A stretch of DNA of 64,000 bases. It comes from Roseitranquillus sp963749675 (lineage in GTDB: Bacteria; Pseudomonadota; Alphaproteobacteria; Rhodobacterales; Rhodobacteraceae). A model generated the notes under the pieces. That model was not told where the DNA came from, did no database searches, and saw nothing but the letters and a program-made list of their open reading frames with translations. The DNA is taken from the NCBI GenBank assembly GCA_963749675.1, contig CAVVNT010000001.1, positions 868,001 to 932,000 of the forward strand. The letters are read 5' to 3'. Shown here piece by piece: positions 1 through 9,149 of the stretch. The first letter of the stretch is position 1. Every line of letters starts with the position of its first letter. A program made the position numbers and the translations under genes.

Positions 1-291
1 GTCCTTGACCTCCTGAAACGGGCGATAGAACGCCTCCATGTGCTCGGCGGCCGTGTTGCGGGTCTCGTGGCTGGTCATGCGGATCAGGTTCAGGTCGATC
101 TGCAGCGGCGTCGCGCCGATCAGGCGCGCGAACTGCGTCTCGGTCTGGATCTTCTTCGGCATCAGGTTGAGCAGCCCGATCCGAAGCGGCCGGATGTCCT
201 GCCGCTCGGCAAGGGCCTCCGACATGACCATCACGCCCTCTTCGGTCAGCACTCTGAACGCGGGCAGGTCGGCGGGTATCTTGATGGGCAT
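1..291 (-). CDS. metA: Homoserine O-acyltransferase MetA, N-terminal part (gene runs off the left edge)
   Basis: This enzyme acylates the hydroxyl of homoserine (succinyl- or acetyl-CoA donor), the first committed step of methionine synthesis in the cytoplasm. The first 97 residues are visible. They begin MPIKIPADLPAF and contain the family-typical LNLMPKK block at residues 41-47 and the TPLQIDLNLIR and HETRNTAAEHM stretches that follow it in MetA proteins. The catalytic Cys, His and Glu and the residue that separates acetyl- from succinyl-transferases lie outside the window, so donor specificity cannot be read. ATG start at 289-291. The next gene upstream (P-loop ATPase) is on the same strand. 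Confidence 0.93.
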   Translation of the reverse strand, partial: MPIKIPADLPAFRVLTEEGVMVMSEALAERQDIRPLRIGLLNLMPKKIQTETQFARLIGATPLQIDLNLIRMTSHETRNTAAEHMEAFYRPFQEVKD

Positions 292-326
292 CGGGAACCT
301 CCGGCCGAAGCGGTGAGATATTCGGC

Positions 327-1191
327 TTACGCCCGTGCCTCAAGGGCGGCCGCGATCAGCTCGATTCCGTCATTCGCATTGCGGACTTGTGCGACGTCGG
401 CGGCCGCGATGCTGACGCCCCATTCTCCCGCGATGGCGCGGTAGATCGGTTCCCGGCGGGCGAGGGCGCGGCGGTACGTCCAGCGGACGAACGCGTCGGG
501 ATCGACCGCCTTCGGAGCGACGTCGTGTTCGGTCAGGTACGACGCCCATTCCCGCTCCAGCGCGTCAGGCTGGTAGTACATCGGCTTGGGCGCACGGTCG
601 AAGCGCCGGACGAGCTCTTCGACATGCCCCTCCGTCCCCTCGATGTGGACCGGCAGGACATGCTTTGCGAGCGTGCTCAGGACGGCGTCATCGCGGTCGT
701 CAGGGTCAACCACCTCGCAGATCGAACCGCTCGAGTTCGCAAACGAAGTTGTCGTAACCGTAGAGGTCCTGCGCGCGATCGATGAAGCGGACGGTATCGA
801 GCAACGACGCGATTTCCGCCTCCCGGTGCAGCGCCTGCCGCCGCATGTACGCGTCGAAGGGCAGCCCGCCCTTGGCGGGGTCGCCGGGCTTTCCGAGCCA
901 TGTCGAGAGCGGCGCGAGGTTAGAGAAAGTGATGTTCGACGCGATGTAGATCGAGTCGGTCAAGAGCAGCTCGCGCAGGAATGGCTGCCGCATCGCCACG
1001 CGCTTGAAGTTGTCAACGATGTGCTCGCCGAGATAGCGCGTGCCGATGCGGTAATCGACCGAGTAGTGGAACCACCCACCGGACCGCCTGAGCAGGTCGG
1101 AGAGGTGCGTCTTCCCAAGCCCGGACATTCCGAAGAGGAGGATCCGCTTCGACCCCGCCTGGCGCCATTCGTCGGCATTTCGGTAGATCAT
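327..1191 (-). CDS. P-loop ATPase, interrupted by a probable sequencing frameshift
   Basis: A cytoplasmic nucleotide-binding protein of about 287 residues found in Rhodobacterales; its cellular role is not known to me. The start is MIYRNADEW with a Walker A motif GMSGLGKT at residues 21-28. The reading frame breaks at the hexamer GAACTC on the coding strand (733-738). Reading it as GACTC restores one continuous protein through NFVCDSSGSICEVVDPDD and on to YYQPDALEREWASYL at the 327 stop. The total length is 3n+1, as expected for one extra base. The downstream half keeps a conserved, non-random sequence, which argues against a decayed gene. It could be a true pseudogene, but the shared GANTC context of other frameshifts here favours an error. 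Confidence 0.75.
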
Positions 1192-1274
1192 GCTTCGTCC
1201 CGCCTGCGCCGGCGCAGGTAGGCGTCAGCGCACTGGCAGGTCAAGCGAGGAGGCAGGCGACGCCCGGCGATGCG

Positions 1275-2399
1275 TCAGAAATTGTAGCCGATCGTGATGC
1301 CCCCGCCGATCGCGGTGTTGTCCTCGAAGTCCGACCCCTGCGGCGTTTCGGCGTCACCGAGCCAGACGTAGCGGATCCCGGTCGTGACACTGACGTTCGC
1401 CTGCTCGTAGGTGACGCCGACGCCGACCGCGGTGAAGCCGTCGGTCGGGCCGAGGTTCCCGGTGATGCTGCCCGTCGACGGTTCGTATGCGATGGATCCC
1501 GCGACCGACCACATCTCGTTAAGGCGGCGGCCGACGCCGATGCTGTAGGTCCAACGATCGTCCGCGTAGTCGACCAGGGGCCCATACGGTAGCTGGCTGT
1601 AGCCCTCGGGATTGATCACGAACTCGGTCCAGTCGACCCAGCGGACCGCGCCGAACAGCAGCGTGTCCTCCGCGATGCCGGTCTGGAAGTCGAGCGTCAC
1701 CGACTGTGGCGTGGTCACATTCGTGCTGGCATTCAGGTCCTGCGTCCCGAGGAAGAGGCCGAAGACCGGCGAGCTTTCCTGGACGTCGAGCTCATGATCG
1801 ATGGCGGAGGCGTAGGTCAAGCCGACCCGCAGCGCGATCTCCGGCCGCTCGTAGGCGACGCCGACGATGTAGCCCCACGCCTCGTCCTGGTCCCCATCCG
1901 CAGTGTAGCCGACCGGACCGACGCCCGGGATGCCGAGGCCCACATATGGGAGGTCCGCCTGGGCCGAGAGCGTCTGGTAGCGGATCCCGCCATACACCGA
2001 AACAGCGTTCGGAAAGTCGTACTTGAGGATCGCCGTCAGAGCATTGGTGTCGAGTTCCGCCGTGGCGCTCTGCGCGTAGTAGTTCGTGCCCCCGGGATAC
2101 CCGATGTTCGCCCCGTAGGGCTCATTGAAGAAAATCCCAAGGGAGAGCTCTTCGGTGAGATCGTCCTTGTAGGCGGCACCGACGTTTCCATAGCCGACGG
2201 TCATGTCTCCGGACTCGAATCCGCCGAACATCGCCGACGCCGTTCCGCTCACGTCGGGCAGGGCACCCGAGAAACTGAGCTCGGCATAGGAGCCTTCTTC
2301 GAAGAGAGCACCGAGCGGCAGGAACGTGCGCTCGATCCCGCCCGCCTGCGCACTGGTCGCGGCGGCACCGACCAGCAATGTGGTGACGATTCTCTTCAT
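1275..2399 (-). CDS. FadL/OmpP1-type outer-membrane channel
   Basis: A 374-residue outer-membrane beta-barrel of the FadL/TodX family, which passes long-chain fatty acids or other hydrophobic molecules across the outer membrane. The start ATG at 2397-2399 follows a good GGAGG ribosome site and gives a signal peptide ending TSAQA with cleavage before GGIERTF. The rest shows alternating amphipathic beta strands and ends in IGYNF, with the terminal Phe typical of BAM-assembled barrels. A longer open frame runs upstream of 2399, but the ribosome site and signal peptide decide the start. The substrate cannot be deduced. The gene is separated from the EamA gene by about 100 bp. Confidence 0.85.
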   Translation of the reverse strand: MKRIVTTLLVGAAATSAQAGGIERTFLPLGALFEEGSYAELSFSGALPDVSGTASAMFGGFESGDMTVGYGNVGAAYKDDLTEELSLGIFFNEPYGANIGYPGGTNYYAQSATAELDTNALTAILKYDFPNAVSVYGGIRYQTLSAQADLPYVGLGIPGVGPVGYTADGDQDEAWGYIVGVAYERPEIALRVGLTYASAIDHELDVQESSPVFGLFLGTQDLNASTNVTTPQSVTLDFQTGIAEDTLLFGAVRWVDWTEFVINPEGYSQLPYGPLVDYADDRWTYSIGVGRRLNEMWSVAGSIAYEPSTGSITGNLGPTDGFTAVGVGVTYEQANVSVTTGIRYVWLGDAETPQGSDFEDNTAIGGGITIGYNF

Positions 2400-2502
2400 G
2401 GTGACCTCCCGCGACTCGCGCCTCTCCACACCAGCGATGCGCCGCAAGTCCGTGCCAATCAATCGTTCACCTAGCGTCAGGGTTGATTCAGAGCGTTCGC
2501 AG

Positions 2503-3408
2503 TCACCGCACAGACACACTGCGCGGTGCGTTGCTGCGCGATTGCGTGATGTTGATCCAGTTCGCCGTAAAGATGATCGCGGCGCCGAGGATGAGCGCAA
2601 GCCCCAAAGGTTCGCCATAAAGTGCGACCCCAACCAAGGCGACCACCGGCAAGCGCGCGAAATCGAGCGGCATGACGACGGTAGCAGGCGCGATCGAGAG
2701 GGCCTGAGTGAGGCAGAGATGGGCGGAGAGGCCCGCGATGCCGACGACCAGCAGCCACGGCACGATCTCGATGGAGGGCGCCGTCATGTCGCCGTCGATG
2801 CCGGCACAGACTATCCCGAATACGGATTGCATCGCAGTCAACCAGAACAGGATCGAAATGGTGGGTTCGGTCCGGGTCAGGATCTTGGTGAAGATCGCGG
2901 TCGTCGCAAAACAGACCGCGGCCCCTGCCGCAGCGGCGAGGCCGGGCGGAATGTGCTCGAGCGACGGCTGCGCGATGATCAGCGTCCCCGTGAAGCCCAG
3001 CGCAGCGGCCAAGAGCCGTACCCCGGTCAGGCGTTCGCTGAGAAAGAGCGGGGCGAGAAGGGCAACCCAGAGGGGCGAGGTGAATTCGAGAGCGACGACC
3101 TGCGCCAGTGGGGCGATGGCGAGAGCGAAGAACCACAGGTTCTGCCCGACGAAATGCGCCGCGTTGCGCCCCAAGTGAAGCCGCATCCGCCGCGCATGGA
3201 TGCGACCGGTCCAGCCGAAGCCTGTCGCGACGATGCCGATAACGGCAAGCCCGACCAGCGACCGGTACGACATCAGCTCGAATGTATCGAGGGTGCCCGA
3301 CACCTCTCTGCCACCAACGGCCATGGAAGTGAAGCTGACGACAGCGCCGGCCATCCAGGCCGCAGCGGCAAGCGGATGCGGGTCGCCCGGCGGTTGGCTC
3401 ACTCCCAT
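2503..3408 (-). CDS. EamA (drug/metabolite transporter) family exporter
   Basis: A 301-residue inner-membrane protein with about ten hydrophobic segments arranged as two EamA repeats. The first runs from about residue 12 (LAAAAWMAGAVVS) and the second begins near LAAAAGAAVCFATTAIFTK. Members export amino acids, nucleosides or other metabolites; the substrate is unknown. The frame stays open far into guaA, but that extension is a shadow of guaA in another frame. The ATG at 3406-3408 overlaps the guaA stop by ten bases, and a GTG at 3402 overlapping the stop as GTGA is an alternative. Coupling to guaA suggests co-transcription. Confidence 0.8.
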   Translation of the reverse strand: MGVSQPPGDPHPLAAAAWMAGAVVSFTSMAVGGREVSGTLDTFELMSYRSLVGLAVIGIVATGFGWTGRIHARRMRLHLGRNAAHFVGQNLWFFALAIAPLAQVVALEFTSPLWVALLAPLFLSERLTGVRLLAAALGFTGTLIIAQPSLEHIPPGLAAAAGAAVCFATTAIFTKILTRTEPTISILFWLTAMQSVFGIVCAGIDGDMTAPSIEIVPWLLVVGIAGLSAHLCLTQALSIAPATVVMPLDFARLPVVALVGVALYGEPLGLALILGAAIIFTANWINITQSRSNAPRSVSVR

Positions 3409-4964
3409 TCGATGGTGCCGGGCGGCTTGGACGTCACGTCGTAGGTGACCCGGTTGATGCCCTCGACCTCGTTGATGATGCGCGTCGCGGTCTCGCCCAG
3501 GAACTCGTGCGTGAACGGGTAGTAATCGGCGGTCATCCCGTCGACCGACGTCACCGCCCGCAGCGCGCAGGCGTAGTCGTAGCTGCGCCCGTCGCCCATG
3601 ACGCCCACGGTGCGGACAGGCAGGAGCGCGACGAACGCCTGCCAGATGTCGTCGTAGAGGCCGTGTCGGCGGATCTGGTCGATGAAGACGGCGTCGGCGC
3701 GCCGCAACGTCTCCAGCTTGTCTCGCGTGACCTCGCCCGGGCAACGGATGGCGAGCCCTGGGCCGGGAAAGGGGTGGCGACCAATGAAGCTCGCCGGCAG
3801 CCCGAGCTCCCGGCCGAGCGCCCGGACCTCGTCCTTGAAGAGCTCCCGCAGGGGCTCGACCAGCTTCAGCCCCATCTTCTCGGGCAGGCCGCCGACGTTG
3901 TGGTGCGACTTGATCGTGACCGAAGGGCCGCCAGAAAAGCTGACGCTCTCTATGACGTCGGGGTACAATGTTCCCTGTGCCAGAAACTCCGCTCCACCAA
4001 CGTCTTGCGCGTGCTTCTGGAAGACGTCGATGAACAGGCGCCCGATCGTCTTTCGCTTGACCTCGGGATCGCTGACGCCCTCGAGCTCCGACAGGAAGAG
4101 CTCGCTCTCGTCGGCATGGACGAGCGGGATGTTGTAGTGGTCGCGGAACATCGTCACGACCTCTTCGGCCTCGTTCTTCCGCAGCAGACCATGGTCGACG
4201 AAGACGCAGGTTAGCTGGTCGCCGACCGCCTCGTGGATCAGCACCGCGGCGACGGAGCTGTCGACACCCCCGGACAGGCCGCAGATCACCTGGCCCGACC
4301 CGACCTGCTCGCGGATCTTGGCGATCGCCTCCTCGCGATAGGCGCCCATTGTCCAGTCGCCCTTGAACCCCGCGAGCCTGGCGAAATTCTGCAGCAGGAT
4401 CCGGCCGTTCGGCGTGTGATGCACCTCCGGGTGGAACATCGCGCCGTAGAACCGTCGGCCGGTGTCGGCGATCAGCGCGCACGGCGCGTTCGGCGACGTC
4501 CCGATGATCTCGAAGCCCGGGGCGACCCGCGTGATGCGGTCGCCGTGGCTCATCCAGACCTCCTCGCGCCCGGTCGCGAACAGGCCGGCGAAGATCGGGT
4601 CGCCGGGCTCGGCGTCGGTGGGCGTGACAAAGGCCCGGCCGAACTCCCGGTGGTGCCCGCTCTCGACGCCGCCGCCGAGCTGCAGGTTCATCACCATCTG
4701 GCCGTAGCAGATGCCGAGGACCGGCACGCCCAGCTCGAAGACCTTCTGCGCGGCTCTGGGCGAGCCTTCGGCGGTGGGACTCGCCGGACCGCCCGAGAGG
4801 ATCACCGCCCTCGGGTTCAGCGCCTCGATCAGCGCATCGTCGACGCGATCATAGGGATGGATTTCGCAGTAGACGCTCGCCTCGCGCAGCCGACGTGCGA
4901 TCAGCTGCGTCACCTGGCTGCCGAAGTCCAAGATGAGGAGAAGGTCATGCGCCTGCGTGCTCAT
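3399..4964 (-). CDS. guaA: GMP synthase (glutamine-hydrolysing)
   Basis: Cytoplasmic enzyme that aminates XMP to GMP using ATP and glutamine, the last step of guanine nucleotide synthesis. At 521 residues it has the usual length. The N-terminal class I amidotransferase domain has the nucleophile Cys86 in GICYGQ and the His178/Glu180 pair in FHPEV. The ATP pyrophosphatase domain has the PP-loop SGGVDS at residues 231-236. The C-terminal dimerisation domain ends PPGTIEWE, as in other GuaA proteins. The start was set at the ATG of MSTQAHD (4962-4964); the upstream in-frame stretch is low complexity. The EamA gene starts inside its stop region. Confidence 0.97.
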   Translation of the reverse strand: MSTQAHDLLLILDFGSQVTQLIARRLREASVYCEIHPYDRVDDALIEALNPRAVILSGGPASPTAEGSPRAAQKVFELGVPVLGICYGQMVMNLQLGGGVESGHHREFGRAFVTPTDAEPGDPIFAGLFATGREEVWMSHGDRITRVAPGFEIIGTSPNAPCALIADTGRRFYGAMFHPEVHHTPNGRILLQNFARLAGFKGDWTMGAYREEAIAKIREQVGSGQVICGLSGGVDSSVAAVLIHEAVGDQLTCVFVDHGLLRKNEAEEVVTMFRDHYNIPLVHADESELFLSELEGVSDPEVKRKTIGRLFIDVFQKHAQDVGGAEFLAQGTLYPDVIESVSFSGGPSVTIKSHHNVGGLPEKMGLKLVEPLRELFKDEVRALGRELGLPASFIGRHPFPGPGLAIRCPGEVTRDKLETLRRADAVFIDQIRRHGLYDDIWQAFVALLPVRTVGVMGDGRSYDYACALRAVTSVDGMTADYYPFTHEFLGETATRIINEVEGINRVTYDVTSKPPGTIEWE

Positions 4965-5089
4965 GGCGCTCGCGATAGGCGCGAGAGCAGCCGAGGGCAA
5001 GCCGATGTCGCTTTTGGTCTTGAGACGGCGGAATTGGCGACGGCGACGGGACTCCAGCCACTAGTCTGGCCGGAGGCTGGAGGTGCGCG

Positions 5090-6628
5090 ATGACCCATCA
5101 GGAACGCAGTCGTAGATCGGGTGGCGGCGCGGCCCGCCGAGCAACGCGCAGCGGCGTGCGTGTCGAGGCCGCACGGCTTCTGGATCGCACGGTGCCCACG
5201 TTCGATCTCCTCCCCGAGGATACGCTGGAGATCATCGAGGCGAACGCGGAGACCATCCTGCAGGAGATCGGCATCGCCTTCGTCGAGAACCCCGCCGCGC
5301 TCGACCGCTGGCGGGAGGCGGGTGCCGATGTCGATGGCGACCGTGTCAGGATCCCGCGGGGATTGGCGCGGCAGCTCTGCGCGACCGCTCCGTCGCGCTT
5401 CACGCAGCTCGCCCGCAACCCGCTGAAAAGCGTTGAAATCGGGGGCAATTCCCTCGTCTTCGCGCCTGTCTACGGTCCTCCCTTCATCCGAGATCGGGAT
5501 GGCGGGCGCCGCTATGCGACGATCGAGGATTTCCGTAAATTCGTGAAGCTCGGCCAGATGTCGCGCTGGCTCCACCATTCGGGCGGCACCGTCTGCGAGC
5601 CCACCGACCTGCCGGTGAACAAGCGCCATCTCGACATGCTGCTGTCGCACATCACGCTCAGCGACAAGCCCTTCATGGGCTCGGTCACCGAGCCGGAGCG
5701 GGCCCGCGACAGCGTCGCCATGGCCGAGATCCTTTTCGGGCCGGAGGTCGTCGCGGAGAAACCCGTCCTGATCTCGCTGATCAACGTCAATTCTCCGCTG
5801 ACCTTCGACGCGACGATGGCAGGGGCGCTGGAGGTCTATGCCGCAGCCGGTCAGGCCTGCATCATCTCGCCGTTCATCGTCGGCGGCGCGATGGCGCCGG
5901 TCTCCGTCACCGGCACTCTGACGCAGATCCTCGCCGAGGTAATGTCCGGGGTCGCCTACTCGCAGCTGATCCGGCCCGGTGCGCCCGTTGTATTCGGTGC
6001 CTTCGTCACCTCGATCGACATGAATTCCGGTGCGCCCACCTTCGGCACGCCCGAGGCGGCGCAGGTCACCTATGGCGCGGGGCAGCTCGCCCGCCGTCTG
6101 GGGCTGCCGTTCCGTTCCGCCGGCGCCTTCACCGGCTCCAAGCGGCCCGACGCCCAGGCCGGCTATGAAAGTGCGAATTCGCTCAACGCGGGGCTTCTCG
6201 CCGGCGTCAACTTCATGCTGCACGCCTGCGGCTGGCTCGAGGGCGGTCTCGTGGCATCGATCGAGAAGTTCGTGATCGACGCCGACCAGCTCGGTGTGCT
6301 GTCGCGCCTGGCCCGGCGGCCCGCGGCGGACGAGGAGGCGCAGGCGATGGATGCCCTCGCCGAGGTGGGGCCCGGCGGTCACTATCTCGGCTGCGGCCAT
6401 ACCCAGCGCCACTACGCCGACGCGTTCTGGAAGAGCGACGTGCTGGACTATCGCCCCTACGAGACCTGGGCGGACAACGGCTCGCCGGACACCGAGGCGC
6501 TGGCGGCAGATCGCGTCGAGAAGCTGCTGGCGGAATACCAGCAGCCGCATCTCGACGAGGCGACGGGCGAGGCGTTGGCAGCCTACGTCGCCCGTCGCAA
6601 GAAAGAGATGCCCGACGCTTTCGGATAG
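5090..6628 (+). CDS. MttB-family (trimethylamine methyltransferase-like) protein
   Basis: A 512-residue TIM-barrel protein of the MttB superfamily, which transfers a methyl group from quaternary or tertiary amines to a corrinoid protein. ATG at 5090 follows GGAGG seven bases upstream. The frame is continuous with no in-frame UAG, so it is a non-pyrrolysine member like the glycine-betaine methyltransferases. Conserved-looking blocks include FAPVYGPPFIRD, HHSGGTVCEPTD, LISLINVNSPLTFD and the C-terminal LGCGHTQRHYADAFW. No corrinoid protein or methyltransferase partner gene is adjacent, so the substrate is inferred only as an N-methylated amine or osmolyte. Confidence 0.82.
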   Translation: MTHQERSRRSGGGAARRATRSGVRVEAARLLDRTVPTFDLLPEDTLEIIEANAETILQEIGIAFVENPAALDRWREAGADVDGDRVRIPRGLARQLCATAPSRFTQLARNPLKSVEIGGNSLVFAPVYGPPFIRDRDGGRRYATIEDFRKFVKLGQMSRWLHHSGGTVCEPTDLPVNKRHLDMLLSHITLSDKPFMGSVTEPERARDSVAMAEILFGPEVVAEKPVLISLINVNSPLTFDATMAGALEVYAAAGQACIISPFIVGGAMAPVSVTGTLTQILAEVMSGVAYSQLIRPGAPVVFGAFVTSIDMNSGAPTFGTPEAAQVTYGAGQLARRLGLPFRSAGAFTGSKRPDAQAGYESANSLNAGLLAGVNFMLHACGWLEGGLVASIEKFVIDADQLGVLSRLARRPAADEEAQAMDALAEVGPGGHYLGCGHTQRHYADAFWKSDVLDYRPYETWADNGSPDTEALAADRVEKLLAEYQQPHLDEATGEALAAYVARRKKEMPDAFG

Positions 6629-6630
6629 CC

Positions 6631-6918
6631 TCAGCCGATCACGCGAGGAACCAGCCTGATCTCGGCGATCAGGGCGACCAGCAATTCGACATGCCTGGCA
6701 GGACTGTAAGCGGCGTCGTGCGCACGACGCGTCGCCTCGACCTGCAACTCCGCCTCGATCAGCGTCGGTATCGCCTTCTGCGGCGTCGGCAGCGTCTCCG
6801 ACCCGACGAGACGGCGCAGGTCACGTTCCCTGTTGTAGTCGCGCAATCCGAAACGTGCCGCGCGGATCAACAGGCGCGGCCGTCGCAAGGTGTTCAGTAC
6901 CCCCAGAAAGTCAGTCAT
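6631..6918 (-). CDS. DUF6477 family protein
   Basis: A 95-residue basic protein of a small family I associate with Rhodobacterales, function unknown. It begins MTDFLGVLNTLRRPRLLIRA and is rich in Arg and Leu with a predicted helical centre (PTLIEAELQVEATRR). The start was placed at the ATG at 6916-6918 rather than five codons upstream, because the family begins MTD followed by a LxTLRRPRLL block. It converges on the MttB-family gene with a 2-base gap. The 225 bases upstream, up to the next gene, show no recognisable gene. Confidence 0.72.
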   Translation of the reverse strand: MTDFLGVLNTLRRPRLLIRAARFGLRDYNRERDLRRLVGSETLPTPQKAIPTLIEAELQVEATRRAHDAAYSPARHVELLVALIAEIRLVPRVIG

Positions 6919-7143
6919 TGCGTGTCCTTTCACGGCTTTGCAGGCGTGACGGACGTTGATACAACCATAGCGGGTGTTGCGTTGTGGGCGATGCTGGCGT
7001 GCGATAGCTTTGACTAATCTTTAACTCGTAAAAACAGTTTGAAATTATCAATTCGTCGTAAATGCCCGAGATGTGGTGGCAACTCCAAGTTGCGGTCATG
7101 TGGGGATAACCGATCTGGTGCGGCGAATGGTACGGAGGGCGAC

Positions 7144-8250
7144 GTGACGAAGACGGAGACCGTCGGCAGGCCGCTGGCCTCGCTTCCACACTGGGTTCCG
7201 GCCGCTGCACGGCACTACCTGGTCCATACGGTGACAGGTCGGTCGATCCGCGAGCTTGCCAGAGGGGCGGGGTGCCATGCCTCGACGGTTCTGCGTCAGG
7301 TCCGGCGGTTCGAAAGCCTGCGCGACGACCCTCTCGTGGATGAGGCGCTTCGGCGTCTTGGTGCATCGCATTTCGCTGATTTCAGCGATCGACCGACGAG
7401 GGGACATCCCGATATGACCGCTGCCTTCACCCCGCCGGAAACACCGACAGAGGAGACCCTCGAGAGGGAGGCTCGGCGCGTTCTCCGCCGGCTGAACGAA
7501 CCCGGCGCATGCCTCGCCATCGCCCAGGACATGGAAAAGGGCGTCGTCGTCCGCGACTCCGCCGACGGCCGTACCGTCCGCACCGCCGTCCTCGACCGCG
7601 AGATCGCCGAGGCGATGGCGCTGAAGGACTGGATCCGCTGTCAGACGCAGGGCCGGATCGCGCGCTATCGGATCACGCAGGCGGGCCGCGCCGCGCTCAA
7701 GCGCCTCATCGCGGAGGACGAGGGCGTGCGGGGCGGGTTCGAGGAGGCAACGACGCCTTTCGGAGACCAGCATCGCGAGTTCGATGCCGGCGACCGGCGT
7801 CGCGGCGTTCGCTACAACATCGCCGAGAGCCCCCTGACGACGCTCGCCCGTCGGCGCGACAAGGATGGCGAGCCGTTCCTGACCAGCGACCTCGTCGCCG
7901 CGGGAGAACGCCTGCGAGAGGACTTCGAGCTCGCCCAGCTCGGCCCGCGCGTGACGCAGAACTGGCAGAAGTTCCTCACCGGCGAACGTCCGGATTTCTG
8001 CTCCTCCGAGCCAGCCTCGAACGGCTCGTCGCGCGCCCGCGACCGGGTGGCGGCGGCTCTGTCGGATCTGGGGCCCGGCCTCGGCGACGTCGCTCTGCGC
8101 TGCTGCTGCTTTCTGGAGGGCCTTGAAATCACGGAGAAACGCATGGGCTGGTCCGCGCGCTCGGGCAAGATCGTCCTGCGGATCGCCCTCCAGCGTCTCA
8201 AGCGCCACTACGACGAGCGCGAGGACGGCTGGTCGCCGATGATCGGCTGA
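7144..8250 (+). CDS. DUF6456 / helix-turn-helix protein
   Basis: A 368-residue putative DNA-binding protein of the DUF6456 family seen in alphaproteobacteria, role unknown. The GTG at 7144-7146 is chosen because GGAGGG lies five bases upstream; the frame remains open further upstream without a ribosome site. The N-terminal part contains a helix-turn-helix-like stretch (TGRSIRELARGAGCHASTVL, about residues 30-49). The C-terminal DUF6456 part holds SPLTTLARRRDKDGEPFL and ends in a helical region with ITEKRMGWSARSGKIVLRIAL. It may be a regulator. Nothing in the neighbourhood identifies a target. Confidence 0.72.
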   Translation: MTKTETVGRPLASLPHWVPAAARHYLVHTVTGRSIRELARGAGCHASTVLRQVRRFESLRDDPLVDEALRRLGASHFADFSDRPTRGHPDMTAAFTPPETPTEETLEREARRVLRRLNEPGACLAIAQDMEKGVVVRDSADGRTVRTAVLDREIAEAMALKDWIRCQTQGRIARYRITQAGRAALKRLIAEDEGVRGGFEEATTPFGDQHREFDAGDRRRGVRYNIAESPLTTLARRRDKDGEPFLTSDLVAAGERLREDFELAQLGPRVTQNWQKFLTGERPDFCSSEPASNGSSRARDRVAAALSDLGPGLGDVALRCCCFLEGLEITEKRMGWSARSGKIVLRIALQRLKRHYDEREDGWSPMIG

Positions 8251-8290
8251 GAGCGCGCCCCGCCGGACCGAGCGTACCGGTTTTTCGCGC

Positions 8291-8829
8291 CTATTCGACC
8301 GGTACCATCAGGTGGGCGTAGGGCGTGTCGCCCCACATCACGTAAGGCTTCGACGGATCCGCCTCCCGTGGGTAGTTCGCCAGCATCAGCTCGGCGGCGC
8401 CGCCGACGATCATGACGTGCGGGCCGGTCTGCACCCATTCGTTGTCGGGCGGTCTGCTCGGTGGCTCCGGGCGCGATGTTGCTGGTGCCGCCGTCGCCGA
8501 GCAGCATGTAGATGAAGCCCAGAATCCTCCGGCGGTGCCTCCGCGCCGCCGAAGAGCGCCTTGCCCCATGCGACGCCGCCCGCATCGGCGCACATCGGGT
8601 CGGTTCCGGGGTACATGCAGGTCCAGCCGTTCGTCCCCTCTCGCAGGGTCCGCATCTCGCCGGTCTCGCCGACGTCGATCAGCGTCGCGTTCTGCAGGAC
8701 CTCGGGCGGCGCGACTCCCTCCAGTCGCTGGAGAAGGTCCTTCGCGTCGGCATCCTCGTCCTGCGCCACGGCGGCGCCCGTCAGAAGGCACGACGCCGCG
8801 ACGGCGGTCATCAGGTTCAGGTACGTCAT
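8291..8829 (-). CDS. Secreted protein of unknown function, with two apparent frameshifts
   Basis: An exported protein of about 178 residues when repaired. The ATG at 8827-8829 begins a signal peptide (MTYLNLMTAVAASCLLTG, cleavage after AVA). The frame breaks twice. At 8522-8527 the coding strand reads GGATTC; removing one G gives PPEILGFIYMLLGDGG. Near 8450 an extra C in a CCC run is needed to join GATEQT to DNEWVQTGPHVMIVGG. With both corrections the protein runs to LMVPVE at 8291. The C-terminal half resembles a family of small periplasmic proteins of unknown function. Either sequence errors or a young pseudogene would fit; the first lesion has the GANTC context seen elsewhere. Confidence 0.6.
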
Positions 8830-9102
8830 GGTGGCATCCTCTCGTGGAGCATCCGCCACCGGAGTCGCGCGCACGCGCGACGGCGGCGGCACCACCCGAT
8901 CATACTCCCGTTTGGTCCCTGCGCGAAGCGATAGCCGCGCCTTGAGGTCAAGAACGCGTGCCGCCGGACCTTCGCCCGCTCTCCCTGCTTCCGTTGGTTG
9001 AGCCCTGCGCCCACACGTTCAATCTGGCATGGAAGGCTGGCGTAACCGGCACCCCGCGCGAGGGTGCATCCGGGGCCGACCCGAGTCGCATGTCGTCGAA
9101 AG
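8830..9102. other. Intergenic stretch without a recognised gene
   Basis: About 270 bases between the secreted-protein gene and the katG terminator. It contains the ribosome site of the leftward gene (AGAGGATG just upstream of 8829). I see no credible coding sequence, RNA gene or repeat. Long frames that cross it are antisense shadows of katG. Confidence 0.5.
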
Positions 9103-9131
9103 CGAAGGGCGCCCGCGTTGGGCGCCCTTCG
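9103..9131 (-). terminator. Hairpin terminator after katG
   Basis: A perfect 12-bp stem (arms 9103-9114 and 9120-9131, CGAAGGGCGCCC paired with its complement) with a 5-base loop lies 18 bases past the katG stop. On the katG strand it is followed by CTTTCG, a short T tract, so it may act as an intrinsic terminator or a 3'-end stabilising stem. Confidence 0.7.
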
Positions 9132-9149
9132 GGACGTCTGCGAGGCGGA

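Noticed and set aside
3409..4482. N-terminal extension of the EamA frame giving a 659-residue protein
   Set aside because: The extension lies inside guaA in another frame, is Arg/Gly/Ala-rich and has no membrane pattern. The ten-TM exporter starts at 3408.
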